Made by a program: the position numbers and the translations under genes
DNA from: Zygophlyctis sp. KS116
Taxonomy: Eukaryota > Chytridiomycota
DNA length: 64,000 nt
NCBI GenBank assembly: GCA_054661495.1
Contig: BAAFSQ010000010.1
Span: 1 to 64,000, forward strand
Direction: 5' to 3'
In this document: positions 44,394 through 54,535 of the stretch, piece after piece
Layout: each line of letters begins with the position of its first letter
How positions within the stretch are numbered: the stretch's first letter is position 1
The notes under the pieces: model-generated
The model's database searches: none
The model's input: only the letters and a program-made list of their open reading frames with translations
Told to the model about the DNA's origin: nothing

Positions 44394-45239
44394 TTAAATT
44401 GCATTCTTTTGAGCATATAGTATGTAATTCATAGAAATTTCAGATTTACATAATAGACTGGTTGGCTTTAACAAAAACCAAGATTTATTAATTGGATTCA
44501 ATCCAAGTCCTGTTTGTTAGTTTATAGATCATACCAGATATATCCTGAACAGACCCTCCATTACTTTCAATCCATTGAGACAATTCCTCTGGTTTAACAT
44601 ATTTGTTGTAATCATGAGTTCCTCTAGGGACTCCTAGTAGACTTTCCGCAATAAGAATCGTGCCGATATATGAAGCCATTGTTCTATTTATGGTTGATAA
44701 GAATAAATGTCCATTTGGCTTTGCTAGTTTACAAAGATTAGAGACAAACTCGTCTTGATTTTCAACATGTTCTAATACTTCTAAAGATACAACCAAATCA
44801 TATGATTCAGCCTTGGAGACTAGATCTTCTATGAATTAGTTGATCCTATCATACCTGCTGTTGTGCATTGATAATCAATTACTAACGATTTATCAAGACT
44901 TTTCTCTAAATGAGTCTTTGCGACTCCAATATTTTCCTTTGATGCATCGATAGCAGTAACTTGTGCCCCCAACCTTGCAAGAGACTCTGAGAGCAATCCA
45001 CCTCCACAACCAATGTCTAAACATTTTAATCCATGTAATGGCTTTGGCGAATGATCAAACGGTCTCATCATCTCACGGATATATTGTACTCTGACTGGAT
45101 TCATTGAATGCAACAAGGCAAACTCCCCATTTTCATCCCACCAATGTTTAGCAGCTCTAGAAAACTTTAACACTTCTTCAGAAGAGACACTTGAATATAA
45201 TCTGTTGGCCGTCCTGGTTAATCTAATTGCATTGATCAT
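44394..45239 (-). CDS. COQ3: COQ3 ubiquinone O-methyltransferase
   Basis: Three exons. The N-terminus MINAIRLTRTANRLYSSVSSEE is a mitochondrial transit peptide. The SAM-binding core is CLDIGCGGGLLSESLARLGAQVTAID (motif I), with WWDENGEFALLHSMNPVRVQYI before it; after a 26-nt intron come SYDLVVSLEVLEHVEN and PNGHLFLSTINRT. The longest ORF stops at 44488 inside a 25-nt intron; splicing yields DISGLGLNPINKSWFLL...SMNYILYAQKNAI, restoring the family C-terminus and moving the stop to 44394. Role: both O-methylations of coenzyme Q synthesis. ATG chosen at 45239 because upstream frame lacks presequence character. Confidence 0.92.
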
Positions 45240-45419
45240 AATGTAAACGTTATTGACTGAATTGCAACTGACTGGTTCCGTTAAAAGTGCCTCAACTACT
45301 AGGCCTAGTAGCTTAACGAATGGTGGTTTAGCTGTTAATAACGCTATCAGTAACAAGATCAGTGCAATTTAAACTTGATCATTGTATTTTTAATATGTTT
45401 GTGTGGATTTTCCAAAACA

Positions 45420-46077
45420 TTAAAATACAATTGAAAGAATAATGTACGAACAATCATCATCTTCAATATCGGGTGAAATTTCGTCCAATTCATATCTAAA
45501 TGGTTAATAAATAGAAATAGAATTACCCCAATTTCTGATAAAACTCTAGAGCTGGAAGATTAGACTTAAATACGGTTAGCATGACTTTAAATAGATTAAG
45601 AGAATGTGCAATTCTAGACGCTGCATTCATGAGACACTTTCCAATGCCTTTTCCACGAGCGATTTCTTCAATTTCAATTTCATACACATACTATGGTCAA
45701 TAACAATACTATTACCAGCACTGGAATAGGATCGGAAAGCGATTCTTCTTCTACAAACTGAAAATACAAATATCCAACACGCTGAAGAGTTTCATGATCA
45801 ATTGCAATTAAATATCGGCCATTGGTATCAGACATTTCTTCAAGTTTTTGTTCAGGTTGCCATCCGCCAAAGTCAGTCGCTGATTCATACATACCCTGCA
45901 ACGATCGCTCAACAAGCCCAAAAGCCCAACTTAAAATATCCTGATCCACAGTATATACAATTTCGAATTTAAAGTCTTCTCGACTGGTTAGGAAGCGATC
46001 AAGGGATGTATTCTATTATATTATTGCAATACTGGTACTTGGATAGCGTTGGTTAATAGATCACGAAGTTTGGCCAT
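45420..46077 (-). CDS. NAA40: NAA40/NatD histone N-acetyltransferase
   Basis: Start MAKLRDLLTNAIQ, spliced by a ~26-nt intron to NTSLDRFLTSREDFKFEIVYTVD. Then LSWAFGLVERSLQGMYESATDFGGW with the YxxS/DFGW-like core, RYLIAIDHETLQRVGYLYFQFVEEE, an intron, and the acetyl-CoA loop IARGKGIGKCLMNAA (R-x-x-G-x-G). The C-terminal LPALEFYQKLG|YELDEISPDIEDDDCSY is spliced across a 31-nt intron. This order is characteristic of Naa40/Nat4, which acetylates histone H4 and H2A N-termini. The ATG is 20 bp from the stop of PP5. Confidence 0.85.
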
Positions 46078-46097
46078 GGATGTTTTTATTAAAATTT

Positions 46098-47680
46098 TTA
46101 CATCATTTGACTATAAAGAGAACTAGCATATTGCATAGGACGAATGTTAGCAGGGTGAGGAGCAGCCGTAAACTCATAATATTTCATTTCCAGATCGGGA
46201 GTGATATGAATATATGCACCCTTATTTCCAACAGAGTCGCAATAATTGGGAGCGGAAAAGATTGTTATACCTACATTTAATAATTTATAAAATTACATCT
46301 TCCATCATGAACAATTTCATAACCGTCTTGCTTAACTTCATGAGATCGAATAATACACTTTAGCTGATTCAATTCACAAAATGCTTTAGTAACATCAGGC
46401 CCAAATTGTAGTCCAATACCTCTCTTTGAAGGTGCTCTACCAAGAGCTGGCTGAGGATCTGACCATAATAGTTCACACATGAGTCCAGTATTGGAAGGTT
46501 GTTGAAATCTATCAATTTTTCTCAACTTAAAAATTTAGAGAATAAAGAAATTACTTCATCAATAGTAACATCATCCCTTGAAAACAGTCCACCATGAATA
46601 ACCAAAATCTTTTCTTGAATCAAGTTACCAAGAGGAACAGCATTAAAAATCTCTGAAAAGAATTTAAATGCGACATCTGAATATTTTGCCTTTACTTCTC
46701 CTTCAAATCCATATACCTAGATTTAAATTTTTCCTAATTACCTTGTTCATACTATCAGTCTCATGATTTCCACGGCTTAAATACACTGATTTTGGATACA
46801 GTACCTTTAATGTCAATAAAGTTAACATGACTTCGACTGAAAAAGATCCTCTATCAACAAAATCTCCATTCCATAAATACATATTTGTAGGAGAAGGAAG
46901 CCCATTCAACTCAAATATTTTCAACAAGTCATAAAATTGCCCATGAACATCTCCACAAACAGTCAATTTAGAGTCTTTTGGAATTGTAATATCCACTATT
47001 GCCTGATCTTTTTCTAGTAATGTCTTTGCCTGATCCATTATTTGATACAAATACTTTTTGTGTAATCTTTTTTCCTTTTTAAGAGCCTCCAAAAGTTGCA
47101 TAAAAAACTCTAGAGACACTTGACCTTGTAAAACCGGACCATCATACGAGTCTGGAACCTGAATTTCTTGTATATTTCCTATTAATTCCATGGCAGATTT
47201 TAAAACTTGTTCAAATGCAATTGCCTTTTCAAATTCAAGTCTTCTTAATTCTTTTTCACATTCAATAGATTTTCTTTTTGCATCTTGATCTGATGGTGCC
47301 ACTTTAATAACTGTTTTAAAGTCTTTGAGAGCCGCCTTCAAGTTTCCCAGACCCATATTAGCAACAGCTCTTCTATAATACCCCTTTACATAATTTGAAT
47401 CCAATTTTATCGCAGAGTCTGCATCTCTAATCGCCGCACCAAACAATTCAATTTTTATGTAAGCGAATGCTCTATTTGCATACAGCACCTGAGAATTTGG
47501 ATTAAAACTAATTGCATCAGTGTATTTTTGTATTGCGTCAGAGTATTTTTTACTAGAAAAAAAAGAATTTGCTTGCGACTTTAATTTGTCTGCTTCCTCT
47601 AAATCTTTGAGTGTTATATCTCCCAGCATCTTGTAAATTTCAGTCTGCTCAGTTTGAAATTGTCCTTGTGCCGTCATCAT
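46098..47680 (-). CDS. PPT1: Ser/Thr protein phosphatase 5 (PP5/Ppt1)
   Basis: Multi-exon. N-terminal TPRs ([58 protein letters not shown]) that bind Hsp90 are followed by a PP1/PP2A-like catalytic domain: [44 protein letters not shown], then [24 protein letters not shown] and the terminal block [19 protein letters not shown]. The last exon ends [19 protein letters not shown], including the C-terminal helix. TPR plus PPP is diagnostic of PP5. An ATG at 47677 is equally possible. Confidence 0.95.
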
Positions 47681-47825
47681 ATCGTTTTCCTAAAAAAAAG
47701 AAATTTTAAATGGTTTTAAAAGGGTATAAATTTTATATAATACCAGTCTAATAAAAATCTTCACAACATGAAACCAAGTCTTAAGTCTTGGGTTAGTAAG
47801 TCCTAGGTTTCATAACAGCCCTAAT

Positions 47826-48296
47826 ATGATTGTCCCATGCAAAGTCTGTTCTCTTTCTTCTCCTCCGCCTGATCCAGTCCCAGGCTCTAAATACAAATGT
47901 CCGAAATGTCTGACTCCATACTGCTCAGTTGCATGCTTTAAAAGTCATGAATGTAGGAAAATTTTAATTTCTAATCCTGATCATGAGTTATCACAAGATC
48001 AATTATCTCTTATTCTAAAGTTAAATTCAACTTGTCCGGATTTATTAAAAATATTAAGAGAAATTGATGCATCTCCTACGTCTAATGATGCAGTCGATAA
48101 TCTAAATAAAAAAAGAATGGACTGTAAAGATTTAGATGATTGGTGTAAATCAATTTTACAAACTGCAAATTCGATAAGATCAGGATCAGTTTTACAAGAG
48201 TCTTTTTCTAGTGATAGTAGTGATGAATCTCAAGAAGAAGAAGAAGATTTACAACAAGATCAAGGAATGTCTAATAGTTTATATATTGTACACTAG
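47826..48296 (+). CDS. zf-HIT protein (Hit1/ZNHIT3-like)
   Basis: A 156-residue intronless protein with a zf-HIT domain at the N-terminus: CKVCSLSSPPPDPVPGSKYKCPKCLTPYCSVACFKSHEC, with Cys/His in the C-x2-C...C-x2-C...C-x3-C...H-x-C arrangement. The rest is helical and acidic, ending in a Ser/Asp/Glu-rich segment (SSDSSDESQEEEEDLQQDQ). Zf-HIT proteins such as Hit1/ZNHIT3 act in assembly of box C/D snoRNPs; others in chromatin complexes. The short size and LLKILREIDASP helix after the finger fit Hit1/ZNHIT3. Confidence 0.8.
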   Translation: MIVPCKVCSLSSPPPDPVPGSKYKCPKCLTPYCSVACFKSHECRKILISNPDHELSQDQLSLILKLNSTCPDLLKILREIDASPTSNDAVDNLNKKRMDCKDLDDWCKSILQTANSIRSGSVLQESFSSDSSDESQEEEEDLQQDQGMSNSLYIVH

Positions 48297-48470
48297 CACT
48301 AGGCATGATAATGCATTTTTAAATCAATTTTAAATCTTGACCTAGATATTAAACACTGACACCCACCCACCCAGATCAATTTCATCTCTAAAACTAAAAC
48401 TAAAAACAAAAAAAAAATTTAAAAAAAAAAGTGTCCTAGGGCCACCAACGCGAAAACCTTACACTTTTCA

Positions 48471-49888
48471 ATGCTCAGAAGAAGTTTAGCGACGGTCAAT
48501 GATATTCCAGCCGCTGCAACGTCTAGGACGTTTGGGCTCTTGAAGGATTCAGATAGAATATTTACAAACTTGTATGGACGGCATGATTTTAGACTGGCAG
48601 GGGCTAAAGCTAGGGGAGATTGGTACAAGACAAAGGAAATTCTGTTAAAAGGTTCAGACTGGATCATCAATGAAGTCAAGGCTTCCGGGCTCAGAGGAAG
48701 AGGTGGTGCAGGGTTTCCATCGGGTCTTAAATGGTCTTTTATGAATAAACCTGGGCCTCCTGATGGAAGACCAAAGTATCTGGTTATTAATGCAGATGAA
48801 GGGGAGCCTGGAACTTGTAAAGATCGTGAAATTATGAGAAATGATCCTCATAAATTGATTGAAGTAGGAATAATTTTTTTAAGAGAAATTAGGGATGTTT
48901 GATTGCAGGAAGAGCGATGAATGCAAGTGCGGCATACATTTATATAAGAGGAGAATTCTATAATGAAGCTTCAAATCTTCAAGAAGCGATAAATGAAGCT
49001 TACAAGGCAAATTTAATTGGTAAAAATGCTTGTGGTTCTGGTATGGATTTTGATGTTTATGTACATCGTGGGGCTGGAGCTTATATTTGTGGAGAAGAAA
49101 CTGCTCTTATAGAGTCTTTGGAAGGCAAACAAGGGAAGCCTAGACTTAAGCCCCCTTTTCCTGCAGATGTAGGCCTTTTTGGATGTCCGACAACTGTCGC
49201 TAATGTAGAGACTGTTGCGGTTGCTCCAACAATCTGTAGAAGAACTGGTGCTTGGTTTGCAGGATTTGGAAGACCTAAAAATTCTGGCACAAAATTATTT
49301 TGCATTTCAGGTCATGTCAACAATCCTTGTACGGTTGAAGAGGAAATGTCGATTCCTTTAAAAGTTTTGATTGAAAAGCATTGTGGTGGTATTCGTGGAG
49401 GATGGGATAATTTGCTCGCAATCATTCCAGGTGGATCTTCGGTTCCGATGATTCCTAAAGATATTTGTGAAAATGTACTCATGGATTTTGATGCATTAAG
49501 AGACGTGCAATCAGGGCTTGGAACTGCTGGAATAATTGTGATGGACAAATCAACAGACGTGATTGCAGCTATTGCCAGATTATCAGCATTCTATAAGCAT
49601 GAAAGCTGTGGACAATGCACTCCATGTAGAGAAGGAACTACATGGCTTTATAATATGATGACTAGATTCCAGGCAGGAAAAGCTCGTGTATCAGAGATTG
49701 ATATGATGGAAGAATTGTCTCGCCAAATCGAAGGACATACAATTTGTGCCTTGGTATTTTTATTTTATAATACTAATACATAGGGAGACGCTGCTGCTTG
49801 GCCAGTTCAGGGACTGATTCGACATTTCCGTCCAGAATTAGAGAAAAGAATTTCCGAATATAGGGCTCTGCATCCTGCAAATGCGTAG
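48471..49888 (+). CDS. NDUFV1: NDUFV1, 51-kDa flavoprotein of mitochondrial complex I
   Basis: Three exons. N-terminus [22 protein letters not shown] is a transit peptide. FMN/NADH motifs: [75 protein letters not shown]; 4Fe-4S ligands [16 protein letters not shown] and GHTICALG spliced across the last intron; end [14 protein letters not shown]. Role: NADH oxidation in complex I. Introns near 48865 and 49752 are 30-39 nt. Its presence argues against rozellid/microsporidian lines that lost complex I. Confidence 0.95.
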
Positions 49889-49963
49889 TAAATATTATGG
49901 AATGTTTTTTCATAAAAATCATATTATATTTGCGTGTTTTCAATGAACTTCTTTAAATCATGA

Positions 49964-51120
49964 TTAAAATAATCCCATTTCAAATGCCAAGAGTATTAAA
50001 GGTAAAATAATCCAATCAAATTTGAGCTTGAGGCTGCCGCTCGGGGAGTTCGGACCAGAAATATTTCTCCTGAATGGAGTTACATTATCTTGGCGAGGTG
50101 ATTCTGAAATTGCATAATTATTCTCTGTATTGATTTGACCATTAAGACCATTCTGTTTAATCCAGTTATATACAGCTCCTTTGGTAGAATCAAATGCATT
50201 TAATGATGGGCAAAGCGGAGCAAAGACAGGCCAAGCCATACTATATCCACGACTTTCCTGCTGATCTCTAAGATTCTGTAATGCAAAAATACGATCTTTA
50301 TCATCCATCGCCTGGAAACGACCAGAATTAAAACCTGAGTAATTCAGAAAGGCACATGCCTCTGAACTAAAATCATTTGGATCTAAATTATTAATCAGCC
50401 CGATAGCAGGATATGGCACTTGTGATTTAATAACAAAATTATTGGTGGACAGTCCAACATAATCAGTAAGATCGGGGACGTCAGATGTGTCATATATATT
50501 CCCACCTTATTGTAAAATGTTGTACGTTACCGACCATCAAATTCATTGAATGTAGCGACTGAATCGCGTAGCTCCCTAGAGCAACTTGATTGCTAAAGGA
50601 TGCCGTCCAGTTTTCAAAATGAACAGCATCAATCTTGAAATCAGGATACATGCCCCGTAAATAGTTGTAGTTTTTCATCAGTGCCGTTAAAGACCGCAAA
50701 TTGATCGTAAGAAATGATTCTCCGTCCAACAGCAAGCTGAATTTACAATAGGGAGATGAATTTAATATTGTTCTTCTTACAGTGATGAAAGTTGCAACTT
50801 CCTCATCTAATATTAAGATAAATCCAATGCATTCACGTACCGGTGAAATTAGCCCCAGACTGCTTATAGATCAGGCCATGCACAAATGTGGGTGAAAGCT
50901 GCGCCAGCATATCAGCAAGTTCAAATGGATTCTGTGATTATCAGTATTTCATTATCACCTGAGTCATCAAGTTGTTGCTGCTAAACACCCAATTTCCATA
51001 GCGAAACATTCGTGCATCAACTACCCGATCAAATATTGGCGTATCTGCAAGAGAATAAAACGGAACTCCTCCAATAGGTGCAAATAAAAGCAAATTACAT
51101 AATATAAGAGCGATAAACAT
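49964..51120 (-). CDS. GPI-anchored secreted protein of unknown family
   Basis: Signal peptide from the ATG at 51120 (MFIALILCNLLLFAPIGGVPF), followed by DARMFRYGNWVFSSNN, a short intron, LADMLAQLSPTFVHGLIYK, a longer intron near 50750-50840, then NYLRGMYPDFKIDAVHFENW and NVQHFTIRW. The C-terminal part has paired Cys (SSEACAFLNY, APLCPSLNAF) and ends with a Ser-rich stretch and hydrophobic tail (WIILPLILLAFEMGLF), a typical GPI-anchor signal. The phrases ...LSPTFVHGLI... and ...FKIDAVHFENW... recall TIM-barrel glycoside-hydrolase-like secreted proteins, but I cannot name the family. Splicing around 50490 needs a short intron. Confidence 0.65.
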
Positions 51121-51164
51121 TTATTGAAAAATCTGAAAGAGATCTGAAAGAAACTCCGAAAATA

Positions 51165-53397
51165 TCAAATCTTTAATGACATCAGATCCGGTTGTAATAA
51201 ATCAGGCACTAGACCTGACAACGTTTTCTTAGAGCTATATATATCTTTGGGATGGCTTGAAATTCGATTTGATTGAGAGGATGGATGGTGATATAATGGT
51301 AGCTTTTTAGCATTTTGGCTTGACTTGATAGATCTTGAGCGAGCATTATCAGTCTTCTTTTTATAATCCAATCCTTCTGTATTCCTAGGTTTACCAACAA
51401 AAGCCTTGGTTTGATCAACTTTTTTGTCTTCAGTGGTTATTATATCATCATCATGAAAGTGCAAATAATTATCAGAGCCTGTTATAATTCGACTATTCAT
51501 GTCCCCTTCGTCTAGTACCAAGTCTGGATTAGGAATTTCTACTGCCTCGAGCAATGTTCTAAGTGCAACATTTTTCCGTTTTACTGCCTCCATTACTGAA
51601 TCCAGGCGATTCTGGGCAGACTGGATTTCAATCTAAAATTCAATTCTTTTAATATTTACCTGCAATTGTATATACTGATCACTAATCTTGGTCATGAGCT
51701 CTTCTCGTGGAACTTCTTTAAATGGTATAATTAATAGCAGATTAGTTTTATAGAGAACTCTTTCTTTGAATTTCAAACAGCCTGCTCTTAAAATTTCCTT
51801 CTTTTTAAGTGGAGCTGGTGATTTAAGCTTGTCGCTCATAAATTCATTCCATCCACTGTTATTGTCTGCGTTTTGCTCCTCATTTTTCCAATTCTGCATT
51901 GATGTTTTGGATTTTAAGTCAGATTTGGAATCGAGTGAAAAACATGCTTGTGTTTGTTCAGAAAATATTTCAAAAGATCCTAGGTATCTGTCAGGTTCAC
52001 GATGAGTTCCATTTAGGCAGTCGGCTGCTAGTATTCCAACAACACCCCCGGCACCTTCAGATTGGTGGAATCCAAGAGCAGCCTCACGTGCCCTTTTTGG
52101 ATGCTCAGAAAGCATTGGAAATGTTCTGGATTCTAGCTCAATCCTAGGAACGCTGATGTTGAGTCTCGCAGTTATTTCCAGAAATTTTGAATGTGTTATT
52201 TCTACTGATTTAAAGTAGATAAATAAATCGTTTGGATCGGTAATAGTTATAAAATAATACGCAGGCGAATTTCTAGGCCCCTATTTTTTAATCAAACCTA
52301 TATATACTTACCTGTGAATAAAAAGTAAAGAGGAGCTTTCGCGAGGCTTCCTCTTTCCCATTTTTAAATGGTATGTTTATATTTTTAGAGCATACAACTG
52401 ATAATTAGTAAAATTAGATAATGCATACATTCACTCGTATCATCATTTTCAGTTTCAATTAAAAACATTTCTTTTTTCTTTAGCTCCTCTTCTGTAGTTA
52501 ATCCGTTCTGAAAAGCAGATCCTTTCGCTGGAAGAAGAGTTTCAACCAATTCCTTCCATTTTGCAGATTGTATTATCCGACGTGCTTTTACGTTCCCAGC
52601 CCCGTTTCCACTTAATAACAGTGCGGGCTGATGTTTTGATACAATTCCTAAAACTTTTGCAAGAGCACTTTTCAATTTTGAATAATAATTCTTTATATAA
52701 AATAACGAAATCATACCACCATTCTGCAAAGATCATGACGAATTTCCATTATCACTTGATCCCATGGAGTTGGCGAAAATGCAATACGAATTAATTCTAC
52801 ACATCTATAACTATTTACGACTTCATAAAATGTCAATGTAGACATATTTTCATGATGATTCAATCGTATTTTTGCCACATATCGTCTTGGCATTGAAACA
52901 CATTCCATAACTCTATCCTTGATCATCGATCCAAAGTTTTTAAAAAGTTTACAGCATTCAACATCATCATTTGCTATATCCCATTTCATTTCTTTGATTA
53001 GACTTCTAAATGAAAACGGATTACAGCTGTAGCTCCAATGATTGAAAATGTCAAAGTGTGGGCTTGTCATTATTATGCGATGCTGTTGAGGAAAACTATT
53101 ACTTGACAATGGATAAATTATAATTCTGATGCTGATAGCTTTCCCTTCACTTTTAGATGGATTTGTTTCCCAAATTACAGGAAAATCTCTTCCCCAACAA
53201 CTTTGAGATCCTAAATCTGATCTGGAATCATTTGCAGTGAGATCCGGAGCACTTGCATGTCTAGGAATAATAGGAGTAATATGATTATGTATCAAAAATC
53301 CTCCAGTAGAAACCTCCTTATTATTCATTCGTATCAAGTCTATTCGGGCCAGAAAACGAGACTTTTCCCTCCTAAAATGAGTTCTTGTTGCTTCCAA
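51165..53397 (-). CDS. unrecognised protein, possible SAS-6-like head
   Basis: Several exons. The first ~230 residues have alternating strands and helices (KAISIRIIIYPLSSN; FSFRSLIKEMKWDI; RYVAKIRLNHHENMSTLTFYEVVNSYRCVELIRIAFSPTPWDQ). The pattern L-x-F-x-E-x-x-N-x-Y...L-I-x-I-x-F-x-P resembles the globular head of SAS-6, a centriole cartwheel protein, but the following exons (SKLKSALAKVLGIVSKH; GNVKARRIIQSAKWKELVETLLP) are not clearly coiled-coil, so the match is weak. The C-terminal part is basic and Ser-rich. The start is uncertain: no in-frame ATG before the MNNKEVS methionine at ~53328, and the 5' end overlaps the opposite-strand gene at 53380. Confidence 0.45.
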
Positions 53398-54315
53398 AGT
53401 CCAATTGCATATCTTGGATCAGGACAATATTGGGTGAATATTTCTGTGTTTGATTCAAATCAGCTTGAGAATAATTCATTTTCTGTATTGTTTGGCGGAT
53501 TGTATCATTTTCCTCTACCAATTGTTGTTGATAAGTTTGATAAGCCTGCCCCATGCCGTCTCGATAATCCAAATGATCTTGATAGCGGATCTATGTGGAC
53601 ATGTATCGGATCAGACTCCAGATTTAGAATTGATACGAATCCAAAGGGGAATGATCCATCGATTGTGCAATTGTCAACCAAGGCATCTGGAGCTTGCAAT
53701 GGCAGAGCTGTTTGTACTTCAACGCTAGGCCAAGAGGCTAATAATGGTACTCAGCCAAATGATGCCATGCCAAATGATGGTAAAGTGAGCTTAGGAGTTT
53801 TAGGATCGGTAAATCTGCCATGAATTCATGCATAGTATGATAAAGGACCAGTGATTGTAGCATTCACTTTATCTAGCTTAGTAGTTATAGGATTACTTGG
53901 ATTATATTTGTATAGAAATCGAAGCAAGGGTAACGTGTCCGGACATGACTCTAGCGTTCCTAGAGAAGCGCCTAAAGAAGACAATCAAAATGCAGCATTT
54001 GGATCTGATATTGAAGAAATTAAAGGCAAGAAGATAGTAGATAAGGGACCACCATTAGACTCAAAAGCGTTGGAACGTTTGAAGAAAGATCAAGTAGAGA
54101 TTAGAGGGAGATCAAAGGTAAAGCATTCAAGAAGAAAAAATCTTTTGACAGTCATGGTGGAAAAATCAGCAAAACCCAAAAACTCTGGTATTCTTGTGGC
54201 AACGCCTTTATCAATGTCCAACAAAGGCACAGAAAAGATTTTCTTGGCAAATTCAATTGATGATAATCAGTCTGATCAAAGCAACGTTCCTTTGGCCAAA
54301 TTGTATAAAAAATAA
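53380..54315 (+). CDS. single-pass membrane protein of unknown family
   Basis: Two exons with a 27-nt intron (~53811-53837). The first part has Cys and N-x-S/T sites of an extracellular domain (GQYWVNISVFDSN, APCRLDNPNDLDSGSMWTC, GACNGRAVCTSTLG, NNGTQPND). After the splice comes a membrane helix (VIVAFTLSSLVVIGLLGLYLY) and a ~130-residue basic cytosolic tail (RNRSKGN...GRSKVKHSRRKNL). This looks like a type I surface protein, but no signal peptide is visible after the ATG at 53380, so an upstream exon is likely. Function unknown. Confidence 0.55.
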
Positions 54316-54319
54316 ACAT

Positions 54320-54523
54320 TTAGTGTTTGGGAAAGCTGATTAGTTTAATATGACTTTGAATATGCTGAATGATCGACGTATTTCTCTGCCATCGATGGTT
54401 AACTTCCATAAGAGTTGGTTGTCGAAAAATAGACACATTATTTACCAAATCCCTAGTTTCTGATGCTCTTACAATATGCTCTCTATCCAATGAAAAGTAA
54501 TCAGATATCTGTGATTGTCTCAT
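54320..54523 (-). CDS. 67-residue protein with N-terminal PIP-degron-like motif
   Basis: A short intronless frame, ATG at 54523, between the TBC1D5 stop (54536) and the convergent membrane-protein stop (54315). Residues 3-10, QSQISDYF, fit the PCNA-interacting PIP box Q-x-x-I-x-x-Y-F exactly; residue 8 is Asp after Ser, and Arg sits four residues past the Phe (F-S-L-D-R), the arrangement of CRL4-Cdt2 PIP degrons. The rest is polar, with no known domain. This would suit a small replication-linked, S-phase-degraded regulator (inference). Alternatively the frame is a spurious ORF or a 3' exon of TBC1D5. Confidence 0.45.
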   Translation of the reverse strand: MRQSQISDYFSLDREHIVRASETRDLVNNVSIFRQPTLMEVNHRWQRNTSIIQHIQSHIKLISFPKH

Positions 54524-54535
54524 TTCCGGAGATTT

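Noticed and set aside
44394-44520. Truncated COQ3 C-terminus
   Set aside because: The stop lies in a 25-nt intron; splicing restores the family end.
53372-53572. Minus-strand frame rich in Gln/Asn opposite the membrane-protein gene
   Set aside because: Overlaps a plus-strand frame with Cys and N-glycosylation sites leading to a TM helix; the minus frame is a shadow.
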